Source: Butyrivibrio sp. VCD2006 (lineage in GTDB: Bacteria > Bacillota > Clostridia > Lachnospirales > Lachnospiraceae). Taken from it: a stretch of 64,000 nucleotides of DNA. The notes under the pieces are model-generated. The model searched no databases and was not told the origin of the DNA. It saw nothing but the letters and a program-made list of their open reading frames with translations. Position numbers and translations under genes: made by a program. The stretch lies in the NCBI RefSeq assembly GCF_000423925.1, contig NZ_AUIX01000001.1:124001-188000 (forward strand), written 5' to 3'. Positions 8,786 through 16,497 of this stretch are shown in pieces. Every line of letters starts with the position of its first letter. Within the stretch, counting starts at the first letter, position 1.

Positions 8786-9529
8786 TCATTTTCTGCATCT
8801 AAAGAATATGAAATCCGGCTGGTGAATCACTCCGTCAAACTGATCCGGGTACTTCTGCAGCAGTTCCTCAGAAATCTTCGATTCCTGACACTCCTCAATC
8901 ACGAAACCTGCTGCCGCAATTTCATTTATAAGCGTGGATACCGTTCTGTGATATACTTCATAGTCATCGACAACCCAGTGAATATGCCTAAGCCCCTCTA
9001 TACCATAGTTGTGAAGGTTGGCATAAAGTCTTTTCCCTGTCTCCGTCCTGGTGTACCTATCGTAAACTCCATCATATGCCGTTGAAAGGGGATGCGACAT
9101 TGAGAAAACCAGATACTCAGACTCATCCAGTTTTCCATATATAGTCTTCATAAGCTTCCCAAAGTCTTCGACATAGTCAAAAGCAAGCGAACTTGTTATG
9201 ACATCGAATTTTTCATCAAGACTATCCAGTTCCTCAAAGGCCATTCTTTTATATGTGATCTTCTCATCAGAATTGTGCTCCTTTGCGTAAGCGAGCATCT
9301 TCTCAGAAATGTCTATTCCGACAACCGAACGCGCACCTGATTTTACATACTGCATGGCATGCTGTCCCATGCCACAGCCGATGTCCAAAACTCTCTTTCC
9401 CTTAAGATCTGGCATCATTGCTGTTATTATCGGCGTTTCGATGAGATCGTTGAAATTTATATCGCTATCTCTTAAACTCTTGAAATTATCGTAGAACGCA
9501 TCGTTATCATAGATATTCTGCTTTGCCAT
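8786..9529 (-). CDS. Class I SAM-dependent methyltransferase
   Basis: A 247-residue Methyltransf_11-type enzyme with motif I VLDIGCGMG at about 46-54, VVGIDISEKML as the ribose-binding strand, and DVITSSLAFDYV following. A GGGAGGAG ribosome binding site precedes the ATG. A palindrome shared with one other site in the window lies 45-60 bases upstream (9574-9589). The acceptor is unknown. Confidence 0.85.
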   Translation of the reverse strand: MAKQNIYDNDAFYDNFKSLRDSDINFNDLIETPIITAMMPDLKGKRVLDIGCGMGQHAMQYVKSGARSVVGIDISEKMLAYAKEHNSDEKITYKRMAFEELDSLDEKFDVITSSLAFDYVEDFGKLMKTIYGKLDESEYLVFSMSHPLSTAYDGVYDRYTRTETGKRLYANLHNYGIEGLRHIHWVVDDYEVYHRTVSTLINEIAAAGFVIEECQESKISEELLQKYPDQFDGVIHQPDFIFFRCRK

Positions 9530-9569
9530 TATTGTCTCCTCCCGAATGATGCCTACTTTTTGCTCTCAC

Positions 9570-9592
9570 TTGATGACAATTTGTCACCAACT
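9570..9592. repeat. Palindrome TGACAA-T-TTGTCA, copy 1
   Basis: A 13-base perfect inverted repeat followed by CCAACT. The same 18 bases occur at 12546-12563. Both copies lie just after the stop codon of one gene and upstream of the next. A shared operator is the simplest idea. The stem is too short and lacks a T tract to be a convincing terminator. Confidence 0.5.
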
Positions 9593-9620
9593 CATTATCT
9601 TAGTACCTGCTCTCTTTTCA

Positions 9621-10556
9621 TTATTGTTCTAACCCAGCAAGCCTTATTTCATCAAGCTCTTCTGCACTAAGTGCCCCTGAGTTGTACAGTAATAGATATT
9701 CATTTTCTATTGAGCTATCAAATATCAGAAGGTCGTCGGTGTTTATCGTAACCTGAACCCCATTCTGAACCAATGTCCTTATTGGATGATCTTCATAGCT
9801 TTTAGCATATCCCAGCATCACATTACTGCTGGGACAGACGTGCAATATTATCTTGTTCTTGGCAAGAAATTTCATCACTTCCTTTGAAGTCGCAGCATGT
9901 ATTCCATGATGGATTTCATCAAGCCCCAGTACATCCACAGCCCGTCTTACATCCTCCGCAGATCCGCTCTCGCCAACATGAATTCTCTTGATCAGATGAT
10001 ATTGTTCAGCTTTTTTATAAAGTGGCAGGAAATCCTCAAAGGGCTTTAGGTTCTCACCACCGCATACATCGATGGATTTGAAAAAGCCGGTGGATACATA
10101 CTCATCGATTCTGTCTGCTTCCTTTGAAACATCGCACAAGGATACATAGGTAAGCTCCGGCTCAAAATTGGTTTCCGGACAATACTCCTTCCAGAAGCCT
10201 TCAATCATCTTTGTAAAAGTATCCACTCCTCCAACAAGATCAATTTCCTGAGCCCCAAAGTTCATGGCAAGTCTTGTTATATTATTTCGCTTTGCCTCCG
10301 CAAATGCTCCTTCCCATCTTAGGATAATTCCCTCGCTCCCCAAGCAATACGGTTTGAGGTTCCTGGTAAACCATTCCTGCATTCCATCAAGGCCCCCGAA
10401 CTTTTCAGGCGGTTTTGGCAAATCCATGTTTAACTGCTCAGCAAGCCACTCTCGTCTGCATCCCTTCGTTGAATGATTGTGAAGATCACTTTTGGGAACC
10501 GCCAGAAGCTTCTTTATATCATTTTCAATTAGTCCCTCGTAAAACAAACTATTCAT
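9621..10556 (-). CDS. Adenosine deaminase family amidohydrolase
   Basis: About 311 residues from the ATG at 10556, which has a TTGGAG site 5 bases ahead; the upstream TTG overlaps that site. Metal ligands of the adenosine/AMP deaminase family are visible: HxH in DLHNHSTKG, the HVGESGS segment with the catalytic Glu region, EIHHGIHAA, and TINTDD near the C-terminus. The protein stops at RLAGLEQ. Canonical members continue for about 20 more residues, so it may be slightly truncated or simply divergent. It probably deaminates a purine nucleoside or a modified analogue. Confidence 0.8.
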   Translation of the reverse strand: MNSLFYEGLIENDIKKLLAVPKSDLHNHSTKGCRREWLAEQLNMDLPKPPEKFGGLDGMQEWFTRNLKPYCLGSEGIILRWEGAFAEAKRNNITRLAMNFGAQEIDLVGGVDTFTKMIEGFWKEYCPETNFEPELTYVSLCDVSKEADRIDEYVSTGFFKSIDVCGGENLKPFEDFLPLYKKAEQYHLIKRIHVGESGSAEDVRRAVDVLGLDEIHHGIHAATSKEVMKFLAKNKIILHVCPSSNVMLGYAKSYEDHPIRTLVQNGVQVTINTDDLLIFDSSIENEYLLLYNSGALSAEELDEIRLAGLEQ

Positions 10557-10603
10557 ATTTTTCTCCAAGTTATAACATCTCGCTGCCTTATTCGTGTTTA
10601 GTT

Positions 10604-11236
10604 TTAATCAACTTGCTTTACAGGTGGCTTCCAGGGCTTAGGTGTCAGGAGTGATGTCTTTCCAATGTCTGGAAGCACATCATAAATAGAGCATCCCATG
10701 CGCGCCTCAAACTCCTCTTTAATCTTAAACGCTATTTCCCAACCCTTTATATAACCTTCCATGATTCCATATCGTCTGGTAACATCTACAAATCTCTTTT
10801 CCAAAATCACAAAGCCATAGTCCACTGCAAGCGAATCACAAAGCTGAATCAGCTTATCATAGTCATCCGCTTCACAGTTCATAATGTAGGCCTTGATCGC
10901 TTTTTCATGCTCAGTTTCAGGCTCATAGTCAAACTCATCCTGCATCCTGAGATAGGAATGCGTCATGCATATTCTTGCAACCTCGTCCCATCCTTTTTCC
11001 ATACAATATTTGTAACCGTCATACACATGAGTCGGAATATCTGTAATGCCAGCCCTACGACCAATATCATGCATAGATCCTACTATATAAGCCTTCTCTG
11101 CATCCATCCCGGGGATCTTTTCAGCGATATTCCTCGCCGCAATTCCTGTATTGATGGAATGCTTTATCCATGGCCCGGGATTAAGCTCCCCCGCTATTTC
11201 TAATTCTCTTTTTACTTCCTCCGCTGTTGGCAGCAT
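10604..11236 (-). CDS. HD domain phosphohydrolase
   Basis: A 210-residue HD-superfamily protein. The metal-binding HD pair is in VGSMHDIGRRAG at about residues 51-62, and a preceding His lies in WIKHSINTGIAARNIAE. The first 20 residues resemble clostridial HD proteins that act on nucleotides. An AGGAGGG ribosome binding site precedes the ATG. It lies 47 bases ahead of the adenosine deaminase-like gene on the same strand, which suggests nucleotide-related work. The substrate is unknown. Confidence 0.8.
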   Translation of the reverse strand: MLPTAEEVKRELEIAGELNPGPWIKHSINTGIAARNIAEKIPGMDAEKAYIVGSMHDIGRRAGITDIPTHVYDGYKYCMEKGWDEVARICMTHSYLRMQDEFDYEPETEHEKAIKAYIMNCEADDYDKLIQLCDSLAVDYGFVILEKRFVDVTRRYGIMEGYIKGWEIAFKIKEEFEARMGCSIYDVLPDIGKTSLLTPKPWKPPVKQVD

Positions 11237-11311
11237 GCTGTTCCCTCCTAAAGTAATTTAAGTCTTATTTCTATGTGTTAAGTTAGGTGATAACCATGAG
11301 TGGTGATTTCC

Positions 11312-11839
11312 TCAGTTTAATTTCTTGGACATAAACAGCAAAAGATCATCGTCATTACAACATTGTTCGTACTGTCCAAGCTGCTTCCCCTTGTACCAGA
11401 CTCCGCTACCATCAAAGTTATAGCCTCTGCTTACATACATCCTCTGAGCCGGTCCATATCCTGAATGAACTCCAACTGCAAGGAAAACATGATCAGCTAT
11501 CCCTTTAGCCTCTGCCTCTGCAGCATCAAGAAGTCTCGTCCCTATTCCCTTTCCATGGACGTCAAAGAAAACGCAAAGATCAACTATCTCAGGCCAGTTT
11601 GTATCAAGCCACGGACCTTCTGTCGGCTTCAATAACAGCGTACATAATCCTGCAACTCTGCCCTCATATTCCGCTATAAAAACAAATCTATCTCCTGATT
11701 CCTGTTCTTTGTAATAGTTCTCGTATGTTTCCATTTCCGGATGCCATCCATATGAAAAATACGTATCATAGATGATTTTCGCATCTGTTTCTAACATGCT
11801 ACGGACTTTTATGCTTCCATCGTCAAGATATGTTTTCAT
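11312..11839 (-). CDS. GNAT family N-acetyltransferase
   Basis: About 175 residues. Motif A reads LCVFFDVHGKGIGTRLLDAA, with the acetyl-CoA loop G-K-G-I-G-T. The later block VGVHSGYGPAQRMYVSRGYNFDG is the GNAT C-terminal strand with the conserved Tyr. The start at 11839 is preferred because GGGGGA lies 5 bases ahead; an upstream in-frame TTG overlaps that site. Substrate unknown, perhaps an amine or aminoglycoside. Confidence 0.85.
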   Translation of the reverse strand: MKTYLDDGSIKVRSMLETDAKIIYDTYFSYGWHPEMETYENYYKEQESGDRFVFIAEYEGRVAGLCTLLLKPTEGPWLDTNWPEIVDLCVFFDVHGKGIGTRLLDAAEAEAKGIADHVFLAVGVHSGYGPAQRMYVSRGYNFDGSGVWYKGKQLGQYEQCCNDDDLLLFMSKKLN

Positions 11840-11911
11840 CCATTCCCCCAACTCAATTCTTCTATCCTGTTTTGCAAACGGATATTACTCTATAAAATGT
11901 CTGTCCTTATC

Positions 11912-12391
11912 TCACTCTGCATTCTCCAAACGATAGTATTTAAAATCGCCCTCTTTCCCTATAAACTCAAATCCCAGTTTATCAAGTATATGCTGGCTTC
12001 TTACATTTTTAACAACAGTATCCGCATTTACCGCCTTCATCCCAAGCTCATCAAAAGCGTACCTAACAGCCAATCTCTCCGCCTCTGTTCCGTATCCCTT
12101 GCCCTTAAAATTATCATTTTGCATATGAATACTAAGAGTGCACTCTTTCTTGCTCTGATCAATACTTTTAAGCTGCACCTCGCCTATAGGTTTATCTCCA
12201 AGCATTATTGCAAACAGTCTGCGGAATGGCTCCTGTTTGGAATCAAAATATTTGTTTACCGATTTCTCTTTGTATGTATACGGCTTAAACAGTGACATAT
12301 CCATGTATATGGATTCATCGTTTTCCCATGATTTATATAGCTCATGACACATTTCCCTTGTCATGATAGCTAAGCTGATTTTATCTGACAC
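11912..12391 (-). CDS. GNAT family N-acetyltransferase, RimJ/RimL-like
   Basis: A 159-residue GNAT protein of the Acetyltransf_3 type. KGKGYGTEAERLAVRYAF is motif A, and KNVRSQHILDKLGFEF is the characteristic C-terminal block. The start is a GTG with AGGAG 10 bases ahead; an ATG at 12364 is the alternative. Substrate could be a protein N-terminus or a small amine. Confidence 0.85.
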   Translation of the reverse strand: MSDKISLAIMTREMCHELYKSWENDESIYMDMSLFKPYTYKEKSVNKYFDSKQEPFRRLFAIMLGDKPIGEVQLKSIDQSKKECTLSIHMQNDNFKGKGYGTEAERLAVRYAFDELGMKAVNADTVVKNVRSQHILDKLGFEFIGKEGDFKYYRLENAE

Positions 12392-12545
12392 TTATTTTTC
12401 ATCTCCTGAAATATTCTTATATAATAACTAAAGCATCCTTATATCCCCATAAAGAAAGCATTTCTTCGCCTGATGCTTTTCTTATTTTCATTCTCCCCAC
12501 CTTGTTTTTTTACAATGCAATAAATTCATATATCTAGCCAGTGAC

Positions 12546-12563
12546 AATTTGTCACCAACTGAA
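12546..12563. repeat. Palindrome GTGACAA-T-TTGTCAC, copy 2
   Basis: Second copy of the palindrome at 9570-9592, here with 7-base arms, directly after the stop of the 12567-13112 gene. On the minus strand GTGACA within it lies 17 bases from TATATG, a weak promoter-like spacing, so an operator overlapping a promoter is possible. Confidence 0.5.
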
Positions 12564-12566
12564 TAT

Positions 12567-13112
12567 TTATTTATAAAATTGCAGCGCATAAAGAATTGGA
12601 AGAATAGTAACTCCATCCCTGGTACCATTATTCATTAACAAATCCATATACTCTTCTTTCGAGAACCATCTCTTACTGCTTATCTCATCGATGTCCTTAA
12701 TGCTCCCTTCCTTTACCACCTTTGCAGCAAAACAATGGACCAGCGAATCTGACATTCCATTTGCCGGATTATATTCACAAAGGTACTTCAAATCTGACAG
12801 CTCACACCCTGTCTCTTCCATAGCTTCTCTTCTGGCAGCTTCTTCGATGGATTCCCCCTCTTCAATTCTTCCGGCAGGTATTTCCCATTCCAAACGTCCT
12901 ACGGTATACCTTCTATTCTGAATAAAAAGAATGTTTTCCTCTTCGTCAAAAATGACTATCGATACTGCCTTTTTGGGGTAATGAATTTGATGATAGTTCT
13001 CTATTATATATCCACTTGGAAGCTCAACCTTATCTGTATAAAGGCATACAAAATCGCTTTCATAAATAGTTGTCCTCTCAAGTCTTTTGGGCATTTTTTC
13101 TGCTTCAAACAT
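12567..13112 (-). CDS. NUDIX hydrolase, ADP-ribose pyrophosphatase type
   Basis: About 181 residues. The NUDIX box is complete, from GRIEEGES through REAMEETG, giving the Gx5Ex7REUxEExGU pattern. The N-terminal YESDFVCLYTDKVELPSG and the PANGMSDS region fit the ADP-ribose pyrophosphatase (NudF-like) branch, which cleaves ADP-ribose to AMP and ribose 5-phosphate. The start at 13112 has GGGAG 6 bases ahead; a GTG one codon earlier is less likely. Confidence 0.85.
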   Translation of the reverse strand: MFEAEKMPKRLERTTIYESDFVCLYTDKVELPSGYIIENYHQIHYPKKAVSIVIFDEEENILFIQNRRYTVGRLEWEIPAGRIEEGESIEEAARREAMEETGCELSDLKYLCEYNPANGMSDSLVHCFAAKVVKEGSIKDIDEISSKRWFSKEEYMDLLMNNGTRDGVTILPILYALQFYK

Positions 13113-13212
13113 CACGTACTCCCTTCTGCCACAAGCTGTATATTTAGCTAAAATATTTAGTTCCGTTTTCGCTTTAATTTTTCGACTTCATATTCGCTTT
13201 GATTTTTCAGCT

Positions 13213-13707
13213 TCAAATAAGATACTTTTTACACTTATCAAAATGCATTCCGGAGCAGTTATTCTCTCTGGCAATCAGCGGTTCCACTTCGTCAAGCTTG
13301 CACCATTTAAGGTCATCCACCTCATTAGAATCAGCAAAATCGCTTTTATTTACATAAGCAATAAAACCTATCATGATAAGCTGCTTAGGCTCAAAGTAAT
13401 AACTGGATACATATTGGCATTTATTGACTATTTGCCCTGTTTCTTCTTTTACCTCTCTGGCGACAGCCTCCTCTATTGTCTCGCCCTCAACCATATATCC
13501 CGACACAACAGTCCACTTATCCTCTGAGATATAGTTCTGTTTTAAAAGAAGTACTTCATTTAGCTCGTTCACCACCAGCACTTCCACTACAGGCAGAGGA
13601 TTGTTGCCATATATCCTTTTACATGATGGGCAAATTTTGCAATCATCATCCCCAAGCCTTATATCCTCTAATTTATGACCACATTCAGCACAGTACTTGA
13701 AAACCAT
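13213..13707 (-). CDS. NUDIX hydrolase with N-terminal zinc ribbon
   Basis: About 164 residues. A four-Cys zinc ribbon (YCAECGHKL and CPSCKRIYG) occupies the first 35 residues, followed by a NUDIX box beginning GYMVEGET and ending KEETG. The layout resembles the C-terminal half of NADH pyrophosphatase NudC, but the protein is shorter than NudC, so its substrate may be another dinucleotide. The MerR-type promoter at 13740-13770 lies 33 bases ahead. The ATG at 13707 is preferred over the TTG at 13713, which abuts the Shine-Dalgarno sequence. Confidence 0.85.
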   Translation of the reverse strand: MVFKYCAECGHKLEDIRLGDDDCKICPSCKRIYGNNPLPVVEVLVVNELNEVLLLKQNYISEDKWTVVSGYMVEGETIEEAVAREVKEETGQIVNKCQYVSSYYFEPKQLIMIGFIAYVNKSDFADSNEVDDLKWCKLDEVEPLIARENNCSGMHFDKCKKYLI

Positions 13708-13739
13708 ATCCAATTCCCCTTTTGAATTTATTTTGCCTA

Positions 13740-13770
13740 ATCATACTGTATGCCCTAAGGGCAAGGTCAA
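13740..13770 (-). promoter_or_regulatory. MerR-type promoter of the zinc-ribbon NUDIX gene
   Basis: On the minus strand TTGACC (13770-13765) and TATGAT (13745-13740) are separated by exactly 19 bases, and the spacer contains the perfect dyad TGCCCT-T-AGGGCA. This is the canonical arrangement for MerR-family activation. The -35 overlaps the stop codon of the upstream HAD gene. It shares the string TTGACCTTGCCCTT with the promoter at 4957-4987, suggesting one regulator for both. No merR gene is visible in the window. Confidence 0.65.
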
Positions 13771-14261
13771 CACAATATTCCCAAAGCCTTCTCCACATCC
13801 TCCTCGGTTAGTCCCTGCTCAGGGTCTGTCATGACTTGGAATTTTGCAACGTCCTCATTGTGAAGTTCAAGATCATCAAGAACCACCCAGCTTTCTGTCT
13901 CGGGATGATTTTTAAGCCACATCAGGATTTCATCAGCCTTAACCTTACTAAATTTCTTTGTTTTCCTGATCTCTTCAGTTGTAAGATCCGGAGTCATTCC
14001 AGAAACTACTATTCCCTCCGCACCAAGAAGATCCGCAAGATATCCTGCTTCTGATCGCAGTGGTTTCAGATCCTTTCCAAACCAAAATCGCCATCCTGAA
14101 TGCAGGATAATAGAAGCCTCTGATTTCTTCACAAGCTTTGATAATAGTTTTACCTTTTCAGTATCAATATATTTTCCGTCGCTGATTTCTCTCTGATGAT
14201 CTGCATTCCAGAAATTAGAATTAAGAACCCCATCAATATCTAAGAATATTACCTTCCCCAT
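13767..14261 (-). CDS. HAD-domain phosphatase-like protein
   Basis: About 164 residues. The N-terminus has the HAD catalytic motif DIDGVLN, with both Asp residues. ILHSGWRFWFG supplies a motif II Ser, and WVVLDDLEL supplies motif IV acidic residues. The pattern matches the HAD domain seen in the Swiss-Army-knife RNA repair-like family rather than sugar phosphatases. GGAGG lies 9 bases before the ATG at 14261; a second in-frame ATG at 14270 overlaps it. Substrate unknown. Confidence 0.75.
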   Translation of the reverse strand: MGKVIFLDIDGVLNSNFWNADHQREISDGKYIDTEKVKLLSKLVKKSEASIILHSGWRFWFGKDLKPLRSEAGYLADLLGAEGIVVSGMTPDLTTEEIRKTKKFSKVKADEILMWLKNHPETESWVVLDDLELHNEDVAKFQVMTDPEQGLTEEDVEKALGILC

Positions 14262-14279
14262 ATTTTCCATCCTCCGTAT

Positions 14280-14765
14280 TTAGTTTAGTTCCCCTATAAA
14301 ATTCAGGCTCCGCATTGTTGCCAGTTCATCTCTGGACATTCCCCTAAGTTCACTTGCGGATACCCATTTATAATCTTGTGTTTCTCCCTCTTGCAAAACC
14401 ACACTATTCTTATCTGCATCTGTAACACAAAGATAATCCACATAGAATGTCTTATGCTCATGATGCAACACTCGTCCTATCTCGATCATCTCATTGGATA
14501 ATATACCTGTTTCTTCCTGAAGCTCCCTGCGTGCACATTCTAATGGATTTTCTCCCTGCAATGCTGAACCACCGGCGGTAGCTTCCCACATTCCACCTAA
14601 ATGTTTTCTTTTATCTCTCTGCACTATCAGATAGCTTCCATCCTTATGCCTGACAATGACTTCGCTACACAAATGAAAACAGCCCTCCGGTATCTGTTCC
14701 CCTCTAACCAAAGTAACCCCATCAATTTTATTAAGCTTATCATCATAAGCATCCCACAATTCCAT
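14280..14765 (-). CDS. NUDIX hydrolase
   Basis: About 161 residues. It begins with an IPP-isomerase-like segment (MELWDAYD, then IPEGCFHLCSEVIVRHKDG). A NUDIX box runs from GGSALQGEN to LQEETG and retains the REL-EE-G core. Such NUDIX proteins act on nucleoside diphosphate derivatives of unknown identity. This is the third NUDIX gene within 2.2 kb. The start at 14765 has GGGAG 9 bases ahead. Confidence 0.8.
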   Translation of the reverse strand: MELWDAYDDKLNKIDGVTLVRGEQIPEGCFHLCSEVIVRHKDGSYLIVQRDKRKHLGGMWEATAGGSALQGENPLECARRELQEETGILSNEMIEIGRVLHHEHKTFYVDYLCVTDADKNSVVLQEGETQDYKWVSASELRGMSRDELATMRSLNFIGELN

Positions 14766-14867
14766 ATCTATCATCTCCCAGATAAGACTCTACCTCAATA
14801 TTTCAATCCAGTATCTGCTGATCGATCCCTCGTCCCCATAGGTGGTAACTGTATTCCCACGTACTCC

Positions 14868-15704
14868 TCATATAAGATATGAACGAATCATAGTCTTTAT
14901 TATATTCGAATTTATGGGATGTTGAGAAGTTTCAAATGTAATAATCATATTTTTTCCTGCATGATAACCGTTTTCTTCATAAGAATTTATTTTTGAAACA
15001 TTTTTGTTTGCGTAGTTCTCATCATCCATCATCCCATAATGTTCCCAGATATATTCTTTTCGTGTTCTAATATTAAGACATGTGAAATCAGGTCGCACCA
15101 TACCCCATTTTTCAAGTTTCAGAGGACATTCATATTTATATGGCACAGCATATTTCTCAAGCATGTTTGCAATAATTATTTCTGATTTTGACCTGACCCT
15201 TACACCATTATCTGAATAGTATTCTATTGAATCATCAGCAAATCCCATTGGCTCGTAGGATTGCTTTCTCCATTCGTTCAAATAATTATCATCTGGCATT
15301 TTTATTGGAATAACCAGCTGTTTTCTGGGTTCGGAAAATCTATCATAAATTTTAGTAAGCTGGTTATCTTTAAGAAAATTTATATAATCAGAATTCTTAC
15401 TCAATTCTCTCTTTGCCATATTTAATACCTTCTGATTATAATCTTTCTGTGCAAGGCTTTTCACATAATCCATTTTCTCTTTCGATATGTATTTTCCATT
15501 CTTTTCTTGCGGATTTCTCCTGACATAATATTCAACAAATGTCTTCCTATCACATATTCTCAAATGTTCAGAAGGTGCTGATTTTAGTTCACTTTCCTTA
15601 TTCCTGATAATAGCTTCCAGATTGATTTTTCTTTGCTGTAATTCTTCAAATAGCCTTTCATCATTAAAAAACGCCAGACTTTTCTTCTGTCCCTTATTTG
15701 TCAT
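14868..15704 (-). CDS. PD-(D/E)XK nuclease-like protein
   Basis: A 278-residue protein not recognised as a named family. The N-terminal half (about 1-150) is charged and mostly helical, with repeated Lys/Glu. The C-terminal half contains the restriction-endonuclease-fold pattern: RSKSEIIIANML (conserved Glu), MVRPDFT (Asp of the PD motif) and KEYIWEHYGMM (second acidic strand with Glu and His). It ends with KNMIITFETS, the usual last strand. GGAGG lies 11 bases before the ATG. It stands alone behind a 520-base leader holding the 63-base periodic inverted repeats. A defence or mobile-element role is possible but unproven. Confidence 0.6.
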   Translation of the reverse strand: MTNKGQKKSLAFFNDERLFEELQQRKINLEAIIRNKESELKSAPSEHLRICDRKTFVEYYVRRNPQEKNGKYISKEKMDYVKSLAQKDYNQKVLNMAKRELSKNSDYINFLKDNQLTKIYDRFSEPRKQLVIPIKMPDDNYLNEWRKQSYEPMGFADDSIEYYSDNGVRVRSKSEIIIANMLEKYAVPYKYECPLKLEKWGMVRPDFTCLNIRTRKEYIWEHYGMMDDENYANKNVSKINSYEENGYHAGKNMIITFETSQHPINSNIIKTMIRSYLI

Positions 15705-15772
15705 TCAAATTCTAACCTCCATCATATATTTGCATGTTTTTAGTTCATTGATTTTCTTCCATTTCCAGAGCT

Positions 15773-16126
15773 ACACCAACTAATTTTCATTTACCTCCAT
15801 TTAATCGGTTCTTATCTAGACATATAATTCTTATTACACCGATGATTTGCTTCTCTTGGTATTTATAATCGGTGTCACACAAGTTGATTTATTAGTACTG
15901 TTCCGACTTATTCTTCGAATACCTTATTTAATCGTAGTCCATTTACTGATTTTATTTCTGCCATACCGATAAGTTTCCGAATTATGCAAATTAGTCGGTG
16001 TTTTCCATATGACACGTTATTCCTCACACCGATTAAATATCCCTCCCTAAATATCTAATCGGAATTTGTTCGCGATTTCACGCTTTACCCACCGATGAAT
16101 TCTCTCCGCAGAGGTTCTAATCGGTA
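15773..16126. repeat. Six inverted-repeat units with a 63-base period
   Basis: Six units of 35-36 bases start at 15775, 15838, 15902, 15965, 16028 and 16091, so the spacing is 63, 64, 63, 63 and 63. Each unit begins near ACCGAT and ends near ATCGGT. The extended half-site consensus is ACCGATTAAAT, in inverted orientation at the two ends. The middle of each unit and the 27-28-base spacers between units are not conserved. That rules out an ordinary CRISPR array, where the repeat is constant. Half-sites therefore alternate in orientation about every 30 and 33 bases, close to three helical turns. It could be a multi-site operator, a centromere-like site or a transcribed chain of hairpins. Confidence 0.7.
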
Positions 16127-16232
16127 AAATCCAGCCCTATCAAGACTTGTTCCCTCGTAGGTCATACTTCTATCCCGCATACCGGCAGTATCCACTATCT
16201 AACCAATCAACCCTCAATATTATGTTTTAGTC

Positions 16233-16275
16233 TTATATACCTATTTCTCCCCATAGCTTCCAAAAAGGTATATAA
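16233..16275 (-). promoter_or_regulatory. Promoter embedded in an inverted repeat, reading toward the nuclease-like gene
   Basis: TTATATACCT and AGGTATATAA form a perfect 10-base inverted repeat with a 23-base gap. On the minus strand TTGGAA (16263-16258) lies inside the gap, and TATATA (16239-16234) falls in the second arm, 18 bases away. A repressor bound to the two arms would cover both promoter elements. A transcript from here would be about 520 bases long before reaching the ATG at 15704, and would carry the whole 63-base array. Confidence 0.45.
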
Positions 16276-16449
16276 ATTCTCATATTTGGAATATAAGCCG
16301 CTTTATGATTAAAGCAACCATTCAAAAGAATTATTGAAAAGAAAATCTTTCATAAATCCATCGACTACTATACAGAACAATCAACAGCTTGTAAAGAGAA
16401 ACTCCAAAAGCTACGTCAAGGCGCAAACAAACCGACGTCATCTTATAAT

Positions 16450-16490
16450 AAAAAACCCCGGAAGCCGCTACACAAGCGGATTCCAGGGGC
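16450..16490 (-). terminator. Rho-independent terminator after guaA
   Basis: On the minus strand CCCCTGGAATCCGCT pairs with AGCGGCTTCCGGGG across TGTGT, followed by six T residues. It lies directly after the guaA stop. The stretch 16276-16449 beyond it shows nothing recognisable. Confidence 0.85.
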
Positions 16491-16497
16491 TATTACT

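Noticed and set aside
9570..12563. Integron attC sites at the repeated palindromes
   Set aside because: The GTTRRRY core is absent, arms are short and no integrase gene is present.
15773..16126. CRISPR array with 36-base repeats and 28-base spacers
   Set aside because: The period of 63 fits, but neither the 35-base units nor the spacers are conserved beyond the boundary half-sites, and no cas gene is near.
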